DNA of 64,000 nucleotides from Candidatus Aquicultor sp. Lineage in GTDB: Bacteria; Actinomycetota; Aquicultoria; Aquicultorales; Aquicultoraceae. Shown piece after piece: positions 18,093 to 26,606 of this stretch (position 1 is the stretch's first letter; each line of letters begins with the position of its first letter). The position numbers were made by a program, and so were the translations under genes. A model generated the notes under the pieces. The model was given only the letters and a program-made list of their open reading frames with translations. It made no database searches and was not told where the DNA came from. Location: positions 62,001-126,000 of the forward strand of contig DASXVE010000025.1 in NCBI GenBank assembly GCA_036504445.1, given 5' to 3'.

Positions 18093-19355
18093 CTACTCCG
18101 TGATCGGCTCGAACAGCTCAACCGTAACGGTATCGCCCGGGTTAACCTGCCTGACCGCTTCAGGTACAACCATCACACCGTTTGCCAGGCTTAACGGCTT
18201 TATATTGCCTGACTTCTGCATACCGCTTAAGCGCGCTTTAAATACACCGTCATCCCTGCGAACGATGACGCGAATCATATTGCGACGACCGGATTTGTTC
18301 TTAACCATATCCTCAGCGATTGCCTCAATACGCATCCGCATAAAATCGGTGCGCCCGCTCATTTTAAGCATGGCCGGACGAGCGAATTGGTCGAAACTTA
18401 TCATCGATGAGGTTGGATAACCGGGCAGCCCTATTACCGGTTTGCCCTTGATGATGCCAAATGCAAGCGGTTTGCCGGGCTTCATCGCGACCTTCCAGAA
18501 GACCATCTCACCTGCGACATCGAGAATATCTTTAACGAAATCATAATCGCCGACGGAAACGCCTCCGGTTGTGATAATCATGTCGGCGGACGTTCCTTCC
18601 TCGACTTTTGCCATGAGCGCTTCGCGGGTATCTCTGGCGATACCGAGCATGAGCGGTATACCGCCGGCTTCAATCACCTGTGCGGCAATCCCATAGCCGT
18701 TGCTGTTTCGAATCTTGCCCGGCACCAGCGGCTCGCCGAGGTCGACCAGCTCATCGCCGGTCGTAATAATGGCCACCACCGGACGGCGCACGACCTGCAC
18801 TATCGCCTTGCCAACGCTCGCCAGCACGCCGATATCGCCGGGCGTAAGTTTCTTTCCGCGGTGGACGGCGATTTCCCCTGCTTTAATATCTTCACCGGCA
18901 AAGCGAACGTTCTCGTTCGCTTGTACTTCGTCTTTAATCAGCACTCCGCCGTTAGTTTTTTCGGTATATTCGACCATTACAACCGCGTCGGCGCCCTCGG
19001 GCATCTGCGCGCCGGTCATAATGCGAATCGCCTCGCCGGCGCCAATCGCGCTTGTCGGCACATAACCTGCAGCGACATCGCCGAGTACGTGAAGCTCGAT
19101 TCCGTTAAACGGGCATGCGCCGGCGGTGTCGGCCGCCTGTACGGCGTATCCATCCATCGCGGAATTATTAAACGGCGGGATATCGGCCTCGGCGTACACA
19201 TCCTCATCGAGTACGCGCCCGAGCGCATCCATTATCGGCACTTCCTCACCGGAAAGCCGCTCTATTTTACTTAAAATAATTTCCCGTGCTTCATCAACGC
19301 TGATCACAGCACTTACCACTCCATTTAACGTCGTTGTATAATTACTGCTCTGCAT
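18093..19355 (-). CDS. moeA: Molybdopterin molybdenumtransferase
   Basis: Inserts Mo or W into adenylylated pterin. 420 residues with PPFNNSAMDGYAV, the MPEGADAVVMVEYT segment, ITTGDELVDLGEPLVPGKIRNSNGY, TTGGVSVGDYDFVKDI and the glycine-rich GLPGYPTSS. AGGAG lies about ten bases before ATG 19355; the first 15 residues are not family-like, so a later start is possible. Given the tungstate transporter in the operon, the metal inserted may be tungsten. Confidence 0.94.
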   Translation of the reverse strand: MQSSNYTTTLNGVVSAVISVDEAREIILSKIERLSGEEVPIMDALGRVLDEDVYAEADIPPFNNSAMDGYAVQAADTAGACPFNGIELHVLGDVAAGYVPTSAIGAGEAIRIMTGAQMPEGADAVVMVEYTEKTNGGVLIKDEVQANENVRFAGEDIKAGEIAVHRGKKLTPGDIGVLASVGKAIVQVVRRPVVAIITTGDELVDLGEPLVPGKIRNSNGYGIAAQVIEAGGIPLMLGIARDTREALMAKVEEGTSADMIITTGGVSVGDYDFVKDILDVAGEMVFWKVAMKPGKPLAFGIIKGKPVIGLPGYPTSSMISFDQFARPAMLKMSGRTDFMRMRIEAIAEDMVKNKSGRRNMIRVIVRRDDGVFKARLSGMQKSGNIKPLSLANGVMVVPEAVRQVNPGDTVTVELFEPITE

Positions 19356-19403
19356 GAACTGCTGCTCCTAAATGCTTGCACGGGCAGCGTCATACATACT
19401 ATA

Positions 19404-20768
19404 TTAATCCTTGCTTTTCACCGGTTCGCTGCATCCTAAGCGTGCGCCCTCGGTATACACTTTCATGTTTCCTGCGCGCACGTAACCGACCACTTCGATG
19501 CCGATTCTGTTTGCCAGGCGCACCGCCAAATCGGTTGCCGCCGTGCGGCTTACCAGTATCGGGATGCGCGCTTTGGCCGCTTTGACAACCATCTCATAGG
19601 AAATGCGCCCGGTGGTAAAGAGCATGATATCGCGGTCGGTGACCCCGTCAAGCCAGAGCTTGCCGAGGATCATATCGACGGTGTTGTGCCGGCCGATATC
19701 CTGCCTGATAAGCGAGATCTCGCCGTCTTTTACCACCGCGGACGAATGCATGCCCGGTCTACCACTTGAGTGCAGAAACTCTTTCATAAGATTAGGAATC
19801 GTGTCTTTTTCAACGGAAAATGCGGATTTCAGCGGCGCGATACCCATGGCATCACCGAGGCTCACAAATGAAAAACCCTTACCGCAACCCGATGTTATAA
19901 AACGTTTGCCCATCGCCTTCGTGGCGTTGGTCTTCGAGGTTTTCGTGCGCACGCGGACTTCGCCGCGCTCTTCGTCGACGCGCACGCTCTCCAGGTCGTC
20001 GCGATCTTGCAAGATGCCTTCGGATACAAGAAAACCGCAGGCCACCTCATCAAGGTGTTCCATGCTCGATTGCACGGTAACGAGTTCGTCCGAATTAACA
20101 AAAACGGTTACCGGGCGCTCGATTGGGGTGCGCAGATCATCGCGCGTCTTCGGCGCTTTGGTGTGGTGCGCCTTTGCTTCAGCTTCTTCGAGCTCACGCT
20201 CGGTATTGATATTTAAAAATGTGGAATCGGCACCGGGGAGATTTCGAATCTCGTTGTAGCCGATAACTTTCAGATCGATCCTGCCGAGCAGTGAGAGAAT
20301 CTTGCGCTCACCTGCTGCAAGCACGTCATTTAATGCATCGACGCAGCGTTTGCTATAGAAAGCAAAGAGCGGCTCGAAACCGTTGGTTGTCATCGGAGCA
20401 ATGACATCGGCTTCGCCGGTAAATCGGGCCAGGTAGTCGACCACCTGCGGGCTGATAAACGGCATATCAACGGCAATAATGAAGTTTATATCACGCGATG
20501 AGGACTTTAGCCCCGCGCTGATACCGCCGAGCGGCCCTTGAAACGGCACGTCGTCGCGCACTACCTTGGCGCCCGGAATATCAAACGGGATATCCTGGTT
20601 GGTGACGATAATAACTTCGCCGAACATACTTTGTAATGTGTTGAGCGAGCGCAAAAGCAGCGGCTCTCCGTCGAAGAGGACTGCGCTTTTATCTCTGCCC
20701 ATACGGCTACTCTTACCGCCGGCCAGCAGTATGGCGCTCATGTCGTTTCGCTGTACAATCTCACTCAT
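19404..20768 (-). CDS. mobA-fdhD: MobA-FdhD fusion: guanylyltransferase plus formate dehydrogenase sulfurtransferase
   Basis: One 454-residue frame joins two maturation enzymes. Residues about 11-195 are MobA (LLAGGKSSRMGRDKS, GPLGGISAGL, AVDMPFISPQVVDYL), which adds GMP to the pterin. Residues about 215-450 are FdhD (ERPVTVFVNSDELVTVQ, HLDEVACGFLVSEGI, ITSGCGKGF, RQDIGRHNTVDMILG, GRISYEMVVKAA), which carries sulfur to the bis-PGD cofactor of formate dehydrogenases. The usual FdhD loop CxxC is reduced to CGKG, one Cys only. The fusion points to coordinated maturation of a bis-PGD W/Mo enzyme. No formate dehydrogenase is in the window. Confidence 0.92.
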   Translation of the reverse strand: MSEIVQRNDMSAILLAGGKSSRMGRDKSAVLFDGEPLLLRSLNTLQSMFGEVIIVTNQDIPFDIPGAKVVRDDVPFQGPLGGISAGLKSSSRDINFIIAVDMPFISPQVVDYLARFTGEADVIAPMTTNGFEPLFAFYSKRCVDALNDVLAAGERKILSLLGRIDLKVIGYNEIRNLPGADSTFLNINTERELEEAEAKAHHTKAPKTRDDLRTPIERPVTVFVNSDELVTVQSSMEHLDEVACGFLVSEGILQDRDDLESVRVDEERGEVRVRTKTSKTNATKAMGKRFITSGCGKGFSFVSLGDAMGIAPLKSAFSVEKDTIPNLMKEFLHSSGRPGMHSSAVVKDGEISLIRQDIGRHNTVDMILGKLWLDGVTDRDIMLFTTGRISYEMVVKAAKARIPILVSRTAATDLAVRLANRIGIEVVGYVRAGNMKVYTEGARLGCSEPVKSKD

Positions 20769-20770
20769 AC

Positions 20771-21889
20771 CTACACCTGCACACGTTCGCTTTCCCTTGA
20801 GACTATATGGATGCCCGTCGCCTTAAACGACGCACCGACGCGACTTCCCACATTAAGGCCCATCTCGTCAACCGATTGCTTTGTGACGAGAGCGATGATC
20901 GGGAACCCGCAGTCGACGACAACTCGATAGAGTGCGCCAAGGTCGATGATTTTCTCGACCGTTCCAACAAATTGGTTGCGTGCGCTACTCCTTTGAGCTG
21001 CACTCTCGCCCATCATAGTAACTATTGTAACATTTTCAGGCCGGATTAGCATCCATATTCTGTCACCCGGTTTGCAAACGCCCGTATCCTGTACGGCGTC
21101 GACCTCGCTGCCATTGACCTGGGATTTAATAAGCCCGCCTTCCACTGCAAGCACATGGCCTTCGATGATGTTCTCAACACCGACGAAATCGGCGACTTTC
21201 CGGTTGATCGGCTGCTCCATAATCTGGCGCGACGTGCCCACCTGCACAACCCGCCCCTCATCCATAACCGCCCACCGGTTTGCCAGAATCAGCGCTTCGG
21301 TAAGCTCATGGGTAACGTAGACAACCGCCATGTTGAACTCGCGCAAAATCCTGTATAGGTCGGCGAGCAAAGCCTCTTTTGTCGGCGGGTCGAGCGATGC
21401 CATCGGCTCATCGAGAAGCAACAATTCGGGCTCGAGGATAATCGCGCGGGCAAGCGATGTGCGCTGCGCCTCACCACCCGATAGCTTGTTGTATGCCCTA
21501 TCGAGCAGATGTGAAATGTTAAGCATTTCAGCAATGCGCTGAACTCTGCGATCGATGTCTATCTTCGAATCTTTGCGAACCCTCAGGCCGTATGCGATAT
21601 TGTCATATACCGTGCCCCTAAAGAGCAGCGGCTCCTGGAACACCATTGCGAGACGGCGACGTGCTTCTAAATCGCTGCCGGCATTGCTGCCATCAACAAA
21701 CGCGATTGCGCCTCTCTGGGGCTTTTCCAGGTGTGCTACCAGGCGCAGGAGCGTACTCTTGCCCGACCCGTTCGGTCCGATAACCGCCAGCACCTCGCCG
21801 CGGTTGATGGTAAGCCCGTCGATATTGATGACCTTTTTCCGGCCGTAATACATAACCAGATCCGTGACAGCGATATAGGGTTGGATCAC
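20771..21889 (-). CDS. tupC: Tungstate/molybdate ABC transporter ATP-binding protein
   Basis: ABC ATPase of 372 residues: Walker A GPNGSGKSTLL near residue 38, signature LSGGEAQRTSLARAI, Walker B LLLLDEPMASLDPP, then a C-terminal TOBE-like domain (about 240-370) that can bind oxyanion. Overlaps tupB by four bases. Tungstate rather than molybdate is assigned because the adjacent binding protein is of the TupA type. Confidence 0.9.
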   Translation of the reverse strand: MIQPYIAVTDLVMYYGRKKVINIDGLTINRGEVLAVIGPNGSGKSTLLRLVAHLEKPQRGAIAFVDGSNAGSDLEARRRLAMVFQEPLLFRGTVYDNIAYGLRVRKDSKIDIDRRVQRIAEMLNISHLLDRAYNKLSGGEAQRTSLARAIILEPELLLLDEPMASLDPPTKEALLADLYRILREFNMAVVYVTHELTEALILANRWAVMDEGRVVQVGTSRQIMEQPINRKVADFVGVENIIEGHVLAVEGGLIKSQVNGSEVDAVQDTGVCKPGDRIWMLIRPENVTIVTMMGESAAQRSSARNQFVGTVEKIIDLGALYRVVVDCGFPIIALVTKQSVDEMGLNVGSRVGASFKATGIHIVSRESERVQV

Positions 21890-22584
21890 TTGCCGACACC
21901 TTTCTGCTGATAATATGTCAATCCGTAGGTCGCCAGGAATGTAAGCGAGAGAAGAATAATACTGAGCGCGATAGCTTCGCTGAACTCACCTTTGCCGACC
22001 TCTTCGACGATAGCAGTGGTCAAAACCCGCGTTTGACCGCTGATATTGCCGCCGACCATGAGCACGGCACCGACCTCGGAGATAATCGCGCCAAAACCGG
22101 CAATAACCGCAGCAAAGGTCATGAGCCGCGCCTCTTTTATCAGGGTATAGAGCATCTGACCTTTGGTTGCACCAAGCGCCAACGCCTGGAGCCTGAGTTT
22201 TGGATTAAGCTGCTGGATTGCCGATGTGGTAAGCCCTGCGACCAGCGGCAGTGCGATAACCACCTGTGCGATTACCATAGCCGGCATCGTGTACATGAGC
22301 TCTAAAGACCCGAGAGGACCCGAACGCCACAGAAATACGGCAACGAATAAGCCGACGACAACGGGTGGCAACCCCATCCCGGCATTTATGATGCTGACAA
22401 AAACGTTGCGACCGGGAAAGCGGGTCAGCGCAAGCAAAAGTCCCAGCGGCACACCGAGGAGAAGCGAGATAATAACGGCGCTCCCCGATGTTTTGAGCGA
22501 ACCGACCGTCGCTTCAATAACCAACGGATCGCCGGTAAAAATCAGCATAAATGCCTGTTTGATTCCCTCAATTAAGAGTTCCAT
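21886..22584 (-). CDS. tupB: Tungstate ABC transporter permease
   Basis: Inner-membrane permease of 232 residues with about five to six hydrophobic helices; the EAA-type loop is seen around LQALALGATKGQMLYTLIKEARLMTFAAVIAGFG. Followed without gap by tupC. A 220-base spacer with a hairpin separates it from tupA. Confidence 0.9.
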   Translation of the reverse strand: MELLIEGIKQAFMLIFTGDPLVIEATVGSLKTSGSAVIISLLLGVPLGLLLALTRFPGRNVFVSIINAGMGLPPVVVGLFVAVFLWRSGPLGSLELMYTMPAMVIAQVVIALPLVAGLTTSAIQQLNPKLRLQALALGATKGQMLYTLIKEARLMTFAAVIAGFGAIISEVGAVLMVGGNISGQTRVLTTAIVEEVGKGEFSEAIALSIILLSLTFLATYGLTYYQQKGVGK

Positions 22585-22718
22585 GCTCTTTACACACCCA
22601 CATAATTATGTACGGCTCGACCGACATGCGGCACGGCTTTCGATTAGTTTATGGCTTTCAGCCAAACATCAGTGTAAGCGCTATATTTGCACCCAAACCA
22701 CGCTGAGCCGATAAAAGC

Positions 22719-22758
22719 ATGTGACAGCCCGCAATTTACTAGCTCGAGCTGCCACATC
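22719..22758. other. Inverted repeat between tupA and tupB
   Basis: ATGTGACAGC and GCTGCCACAT form a ten-base stem with one mismatch around a 20-base loop, with no T run. It could limit readthrough or stabilise the tupA message so that binding protein exceeds permease; this is inference. Confidence 0.4.
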
Positions 22759-22805
22759 TCTTGCATATATTATATTAAGATTTAACGCGTTACGCGATAT
22801 TTCCG

Positions 22806-23654
22806 TTATTTCTTTGCATTAGGAACAAATAACGTCTTACCGTATTTCTTGGTTCCATACGAGCCGATCAAGCGCTGACCTTCGCGCGAGGTTAAGAAAT
22901 CGGAGAACCGTACCGCGCCGTTGTAATTGACGAAGCTGTGCTTTGCCGGGTTAACGGTAATAACTCCATACTGGTTTTTCAGATCCTTGGTCTTCTTCAA
23001 AAGCAGCTCGAGGCTGATGCTTTTCTTCTGGACGAGATATGTTCCTTCGTCGGTTAGGGTGTAAGCATTTTTCTCGTTTGCTATTCTGATGGTAGCAGCC
23101 ATACCCTGGCCGGTCTTCATGTACCAGCTGCCTGATGGTGTTGCGCCGGCGGCCTTCCAGAAACCGAGTTCTTTTGTATTCGTCCCTGAATTATCGCCGC
23201 GTGATACGAACTTGGCCTTTGCCGCTGCGATACGCTTGAATGCAGTTAGCGCGTCCGGGGCGGTTTTTACTTTTGCCGGATCGTTCTTCGGGCCGATGAT
23301 GACAAAGTAGTTGTACATAACATCTTTGCGCGTTTTCCCATAGCCCTTCGACATGAATGTCTTTTCCTGTGCCGGTGAGTGCACGAGCAATACATCGGCG
23401 TCACCGCGCTGCCCCATTGTGAGGGCTTGCCCGGAGCCGACCGCAATAGATTTTACCGTAATACCGGTCTTTTTCTTAAAGATCGGCAACAGGTAATCGA
23501 GAAGACCCGTGTCCTTAGTGCTTGTGGTTGTCGCCAAGATGAGCACTTTTTCACTTCGCGCCGCGCCCGCAATGGTAAGCGGAGCAAGACAATTTGAAAC
23601 AACGAGCGCCGCTATCACGGCAAACAACACTAGAGCTTTGTACTTCTTCCTCAT
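22806..23654 (-). CDS. tupA: Tungstate-binding periplasmic protein
   Basis: Extracytoplasmic binding protein for tungstate. Signal peptide with a hydrophobic core (about residues 6-27), then the TupA fingerprint ILATTTSTKDTGLLDYLLP, DVLLVHSPAQEKTFM and SRGDNSGTNTKE. The start ATG 23654 has GGGAGG five bases upstream. 282 residues. First gene of the block; a long leader with riboswitch-like elements lies upstream. Confidence 0.93.
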   Translation of the reverse strand: MRKKYKALVLFAVIAALVVSNCLAPLTIAGAARSEKVLILATTTSTKDTGLLDYLLPIFKKKTGITVKSIAVGSGQALTMGQRGDADVLLVHSPAQEKTFMSKGYGKTRKDVMYNYFVIIGPKNDPAKVKTAPDALTAFKRIAAAKAKFVSRGDNSGTNTKELGFWKAAGATPSGSWYMKTGQGMAATIRIANEKNAYTLTDEGTYLVQKKSISLELLLKKTKDLKNQYGVITVNPAKHSFVNYNGAVRFSDFLTSREGQRLIGSYGTKKYGKTLFVPNAKK

Positions 23655-23784
23655 GTTACCTCCCACTATCTAACTCAGTTCTACGTCTACTACACGTACT
23701 TTGTGCTTGGCGTTCCACCAACACTCCTACTAGCGTGAAGCACTCTCACGCAGGCTTTCGTCCTGTCCCTTCGAGCCGATTACT

Positions 23785-24001
23785 CAACCCTATAAGAAAC
23801 ACAAACACGTTGGCTTCCCGTATGGGAAAGGGGTGTCGAATCTGTTCGAGGAGGCTTTATAAGGACATTGTGCTCGCCACGACCCACATGGTTCAAGCAA
23901 CCACCGCTCCTGAAACGACAGCATGGTATTGTTGCGCCCATCATCATAGAATCCCCTTTCCAAATACGGGAGGCTAACGCGTTTCCGCTTTAACCCTGTG
24001 A
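23785..24001 (-). repeat. Partial second copy of the Moco-like leader, with an insertion
   Basis: Positions 23955-23998 repeat 24061-24104 exactly (44 bp). About 105 bases further downstream (23790-23845) is a decayed copy of the TTCGACACC... terminator segment. So the second unit has the conserved 3' half of the element, an insertion, and a degenerate terminator, but lacks the 5' half. It lies between the intact element and tupA. Confidence 0.6.
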
Positions 24002-24011
24002 ACCACACAAT

Positions 24012-24048
24012 AAAAAGACACCAGCCCCCATACGGAAAAGCTGGTGTC
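24012..24048 (-). terminator. Rho-independent terminator inside the tupA leader
   Basis: Perfect stem GACACCAGC/GCTGGTGTC followed by TTTTT on the minus strand, placed right after the riboswitch-like element and about 360 bases before tupA. This is the layout of a transcription-terminating riboswitch. Confidence 0.8.
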
Positions 24049-24172
24049 GAAACCACAGCTCCTTTCCAAATACGGGAGGCTAACGCGTTTCCGCTTTAAC
24101 CCTGGCCGACGCCCTTCTCGGGGGTTCGACGCCCTCATCCCCTAGCATTGCCGTAGGGATTTCGGGTCGGAG
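24049..24172 (-). promoter_or_regulatory. Candidate Moco/Tuco-family riboswitch upstream of tupA
   Basis: The leader is rich in short stems, including GCG-GAAA-CGC (a GNRA tetraloop hairpin) and CTCC...GGAG around CGTATTTGGAAA, features reminiscent of the molybdenum/tungsten-cofactor RNA motif. It begins just after a -10 element and ends at an intrinsic terminator. Its context, ahead of a complete tungsten-pterin block, is what is known for Moco/Tuco RNAs. I assign the family from context and layout; an Rfam RF01055 covariance search was not run. Confidence 0.55.
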
Positions 24173-24200
24173 TCTATACGCTATGTAACATTATTTACAA
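24173..24200 (-). promoter_or_regulatory. Promoter for the tup/moa transcript
   Basis: On the minus strand TTGTAA, 16 bp, TATAGA; the start site would fall at the first bases of the riboswitch-like element. Confidence 0.45.
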
Positions 24201-24216
24201 TACTATACACCAACCT

Positions 24217-24330
24217 TTACCGGTTATCAAGCGCCAAAACGCAAGATACTGTAACAACTTTGGCGGTAATTACGCCTTGCTCAACTTCGGTTACCGTTCC
24301 CCTGAGCTGGTTTCGAGCGCTGATTTTCAT
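24217..24330 (-). CDS. Truncated molbindin (Mop domain)
   Basis: A 37-residue frame begins MKISARNQLRGTVTEVEQG, the signature of Mop/molbindin oxyanion-binding proteins, and a good site (GGGAGG) precedes its ATG 24330. A full Mop domain has about 65-70 residues; this one stops after the first beta strands with an unrelated tail (CVLALDNR). It is probably a remnant, or a very short product, just ahead of the tup leader. Confidence 0.6.
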   Translation of the reverse strand: MKISARNQLRGTVTEVEQGVITAKVVTVSCVLALDNR

Positions 24331-24400
24331 ATGCTTTCCTCCCGCAACAAGTGTTGTTGAGTATGTTCCACTTACGCCGGCTTGTTATTCACGGTAAAAG

Positions 24401-24437
24401 AAAAAGCACCGGCTTTTTCTTTTAAAAGCCGGTGCTT
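24401..24437 (-). terminator. Rho-independent terminator after the LysR gene
   Basis: A 14-base stem AAGCACCGGCTTTT/AAAAGCCGGTGCTT, T-rich on the minus strand, 37 bases past the LysR stop. Confidence 0.85.
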
Positions 24438-24473
24438 AGAGTTTCGATTCTTCGTGCCTGCTACGCCTAATCC

Positions 24474-25379
24474 CTAAGGAGTAATCGAAGCTATATCGAG
24501 CTCATCAACAAACGAGATAAATGCCTGGCCGGACCGGGTTGGCGCATGCTTGCTGACTACAAGGTAAAGGTCACGCGTCAGCGCCGGACCGGGAAGCTTC
24601 ACCGTAGTAATTTCGCCGAGCTTAAGCGAGCGCTCTGCTGCCCATTTCGATACGATCGACGCGCCAAGACCGGCGCTGACCGCGTTGATAACCGCTTCCG
24701 TGCTGCCGAGTTCCATTGCAACATTTAAGTCGTCAACATTTAACCCCTGCGCGCTAAGGTATCCCTCTATCGTCTGCCGGGTGCCTGAGCCTCGTTCGCG
24801 CAGGATAAAATCTATATTTTGCAGATCATCGAGCGATAACGTGCGTTTTTCGGCAAGCTCGTGGTCCGCCGGTACTATAAATACCAGCTCGTCATTTAAG
24901 AACGGACGTGCGGCAAGCTGCCCCAAACTCGGTTTTGCACCGATAAGACCCACCTGCAATTCACCGGAAACAAGCTGTTCGGCAATCTCGCCGGTATCGG
25001 CGACGCGAAGCGTAATGGAAACATCCGGGTATGCCTGCTTAAATTTGCCAAGAATTTTCGGCAGTACGTACTCGCCGGGGATGGTGCTGCCGCCAACCGA
25101 AAGGCGTCCCTTTACCGATTCGCCAAGTTCTTCAAGCTGGTGCTGGGCGTTATCCACCTGGCCGACGATCTGTAACGCCGTCGGATAGAAGAGTTTTCCA
25201 GCCTCGGTTAGCTGCACTTTCTTAGTTCTGCGATCGAGCAGATCAACACCCAAGAATTCCTCGAGCGCTTGTATTTGCAGGCTGACGGCCGGCTGAGACA
25301 CACCAACAGCCCGAGCCGCAGCGGAAAACGTGCCCTTCTCAACTATGCTAATGAATGCTCTGAGTTGATTTATATTCAT
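24474..25379 (-). CDS. LysR-family transcriptional regulator (CysB/CysL-like)
   Basis: Standard LysR layout in 301 residues: N-terminal winged helix (MNINQLRAFISIVEKGTFSAAARAVGVSQPAVSLQIQALE) and a C-terminal periplasmic-binding-like effector domain beginning near GRLSVGGSTIPGEYVLP. The IPGEYVLP segment resembles regulators of sulfur or selenium metabolism. The genome encodes Sec insertion, so a selenium role is possible but only inferred. Divergent from the Rrf2 gene. Confidence 0.85.
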   Translation of the reverse strand: MNINQLRAFISIVEKGTFSAAARAVGVSQPAVSLQIQALEEFLGVDLLDRRTKKVQLTEAGKLFYPTALQIVGQVDNAQHQLEELGESVKGRLSVGGSTIPGEYVLPKILGKFKQAYPDVSITLRVADTGEIAEQLVSGELQVGLIGAKPSLGQLAARPFLNDELVFIVPADHELAEKRTLSLDDLQNIDFILRERGSGTRQTIEGYLSAQGLNVDDLNVAMELGSTEAVINAVSAGLGASIVSKWAAERSLKLGEITTVKLPGPALTRDLYLVVSKHAPTRSGQAFISFVDELDIASITP

Positions 25380-25555
25380 AGCGCCTCCATAACTTATATT
25401 TATAAAACAAGCTAATCAAATATGCTTTTATTATAACAGGTTATCGGAATGAGATATAGGACACTTAACTAACCGTTCTACAAAACAATAATCAACTATG
25501 CCGGAAAGATAATCGACCGGCATGATACCGTCCTTTACACGACAATATTTACCGC

Positions 25556-25610
25556 TTGATTAGGTGCGCAACGTCTAATACTATATAGTCTATAGACTTG
25601 GTAGTATTAG
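25556..25610 (+). promoter_or_regulatory. Promoter with overlapping operator for the Rrf2 regulator
   Basis: TTGATT, 17 bp, TACTAT forms a promoter. Its -10 is embraced by a nine-base inverted repeat CTAATACTA/TAGTATTAG (25575-25583, 25602-25610), with a perfect palindrome GTCTATAGAC (25588-25597) in the middle. This is the expected form of an autoregulatory site. Confidence 0.6.
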
Positions 25611-25624
25611 GACTGGAGATAGAG

Positions 25625-26095
25625 ATGAGGCTGACGAAAAAGGCTGAATACGCAACAAGAACCATGCTGGAGCTGGCGAAACACTACGGCGGGCGTCCGG
25701 TGATGGCAAAAGACATCGCTGTGCGGCAGGATATCCCGCAAAAGTTTCTCACCCAAGTCATCGTCGAACTTAAAGGTGCCGGGCTTGTCGGCACGATACG
25801 CGGCACCGGCGGTGGAACATTTCTAAGCGTTGCCCCGCACCGGGTAAATCTGCGCCAAATTGTAGAGGTGTTTGAAGGTCCGATTGCACTGAATGAATGC
25901 TTGCACAGCAAAAACGACTGTTCGCATGCAGGCGCCTGCCCGATGTATGACGTATGGCGCCTAGCCCAGGCGAAGATGTTGAGCGTACTCGAATCAACTA
26001 CGCTTGCCGATCTCATCAGCAAGCAAGATGGTGCCGCGGTGGATCACACAACGAGCGCACCTCGCATAAGCAACGAAATCGAGGTTGAAGTATAA
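25625..26095 (+). CDS. Rrf2-family transcriptional regulator (IscR-like)
   Basis: 156-residue winged-helix regulator starting MRLTKKAEYATRTMLELAKHYGG, with the DNA-reading part KDIAVRQDIPQKFLTQVIVELK and the wing GTIRGTGGG. Three cysteines (CLHSKNDCSHAGAC) sit where IscR binds a [2Fe-2S] cluster, so it probably senses Fe-S or redox state. ATG 25625 follows GGAGATAGAG. Followed by a DUF1858 gene, also redox-linked. Confidence 0.9.
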   Translation: MRLTKKAEYATRTMLELAKHYGGRPVMAKDIAVRQDIPQKFLTQVIVELKGAGLVGTIRGTGGGTFLSVAPHRVNLRQIVEVFEGPIALNECLHSKNDCSHAGACPMYDVWRLAQAKMLSVLESTTLADLISKQDGAAVDHTTSAPRISNEIEVEV

Positions 26096-26261
26096 GCGGA
26101 AGCATAGCCTGCGTAAAGAATTTATAGAAACGCACTTCTGTCCAAAACGATAAAAACCAGGTACTATGAAGATACAACCTGCGGTAATGGGTACCGCTTC
26201 TAGGTATACCAATAGCCTGCTTAGAAGCAGGCTGAATTGGGAATAATAAGGAGGCGACACA

Positions 26262-26486
26262 ATGACAGATGAAAAGAGAATCGCCATAACGAAAGATATG
26301 ACAATCGCCGATTGTGTTGAGAACTACCCGGAGACCGTTGAAGTATTCCACCGGTTCGGGCTCGCCTGTTTCGGATGCGCTGTTTCAAGACTCGAGAACC
26401 TCGAGCAAGGCGCAGCGCTCCACGGCATCAACCCCGACACATTGGTAGACGAACTCAATGCGGTCGTCAAGCAAGAAGATATATAA
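26262..26486 (+). CDS. DUF1858 protein (ScdA N-terminal-like, redox CxxC)
   Basis: 74 residues. The pattern ITKDMTIADCVENYPETVEVFHRFGLACFGCAVSRLENLEQGAALHGI is the DUF1858 domain found alone or at the N-terminus of ScdA/RIC-type Fe-S repair proteins, with the CFGC pair. AAGGAGG precedes ATG 26262. Its place after an IscR-like regulator supports a role in Fe-S or nitrosative-stress handling. Confidence 0.85.
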   Translation: MTDEKRIAITKDMTIADCVENYPETVEVFHRFGLACFGCAVSRLENLEQGAALHGINPDTLVDELNAVVKQEDI

Positions 26487-26606
26487 GTAGCTACGATTTT
26501 TCGCTTAGTAAAAAACGATTCGTAGCTATGTACCGTTTCGCTTTTTGCAGAAGGTACGTAGTTCTACCGTTTCACTTAATTTACAGGAGTAAGGGAGGCA
26601 TATCAT

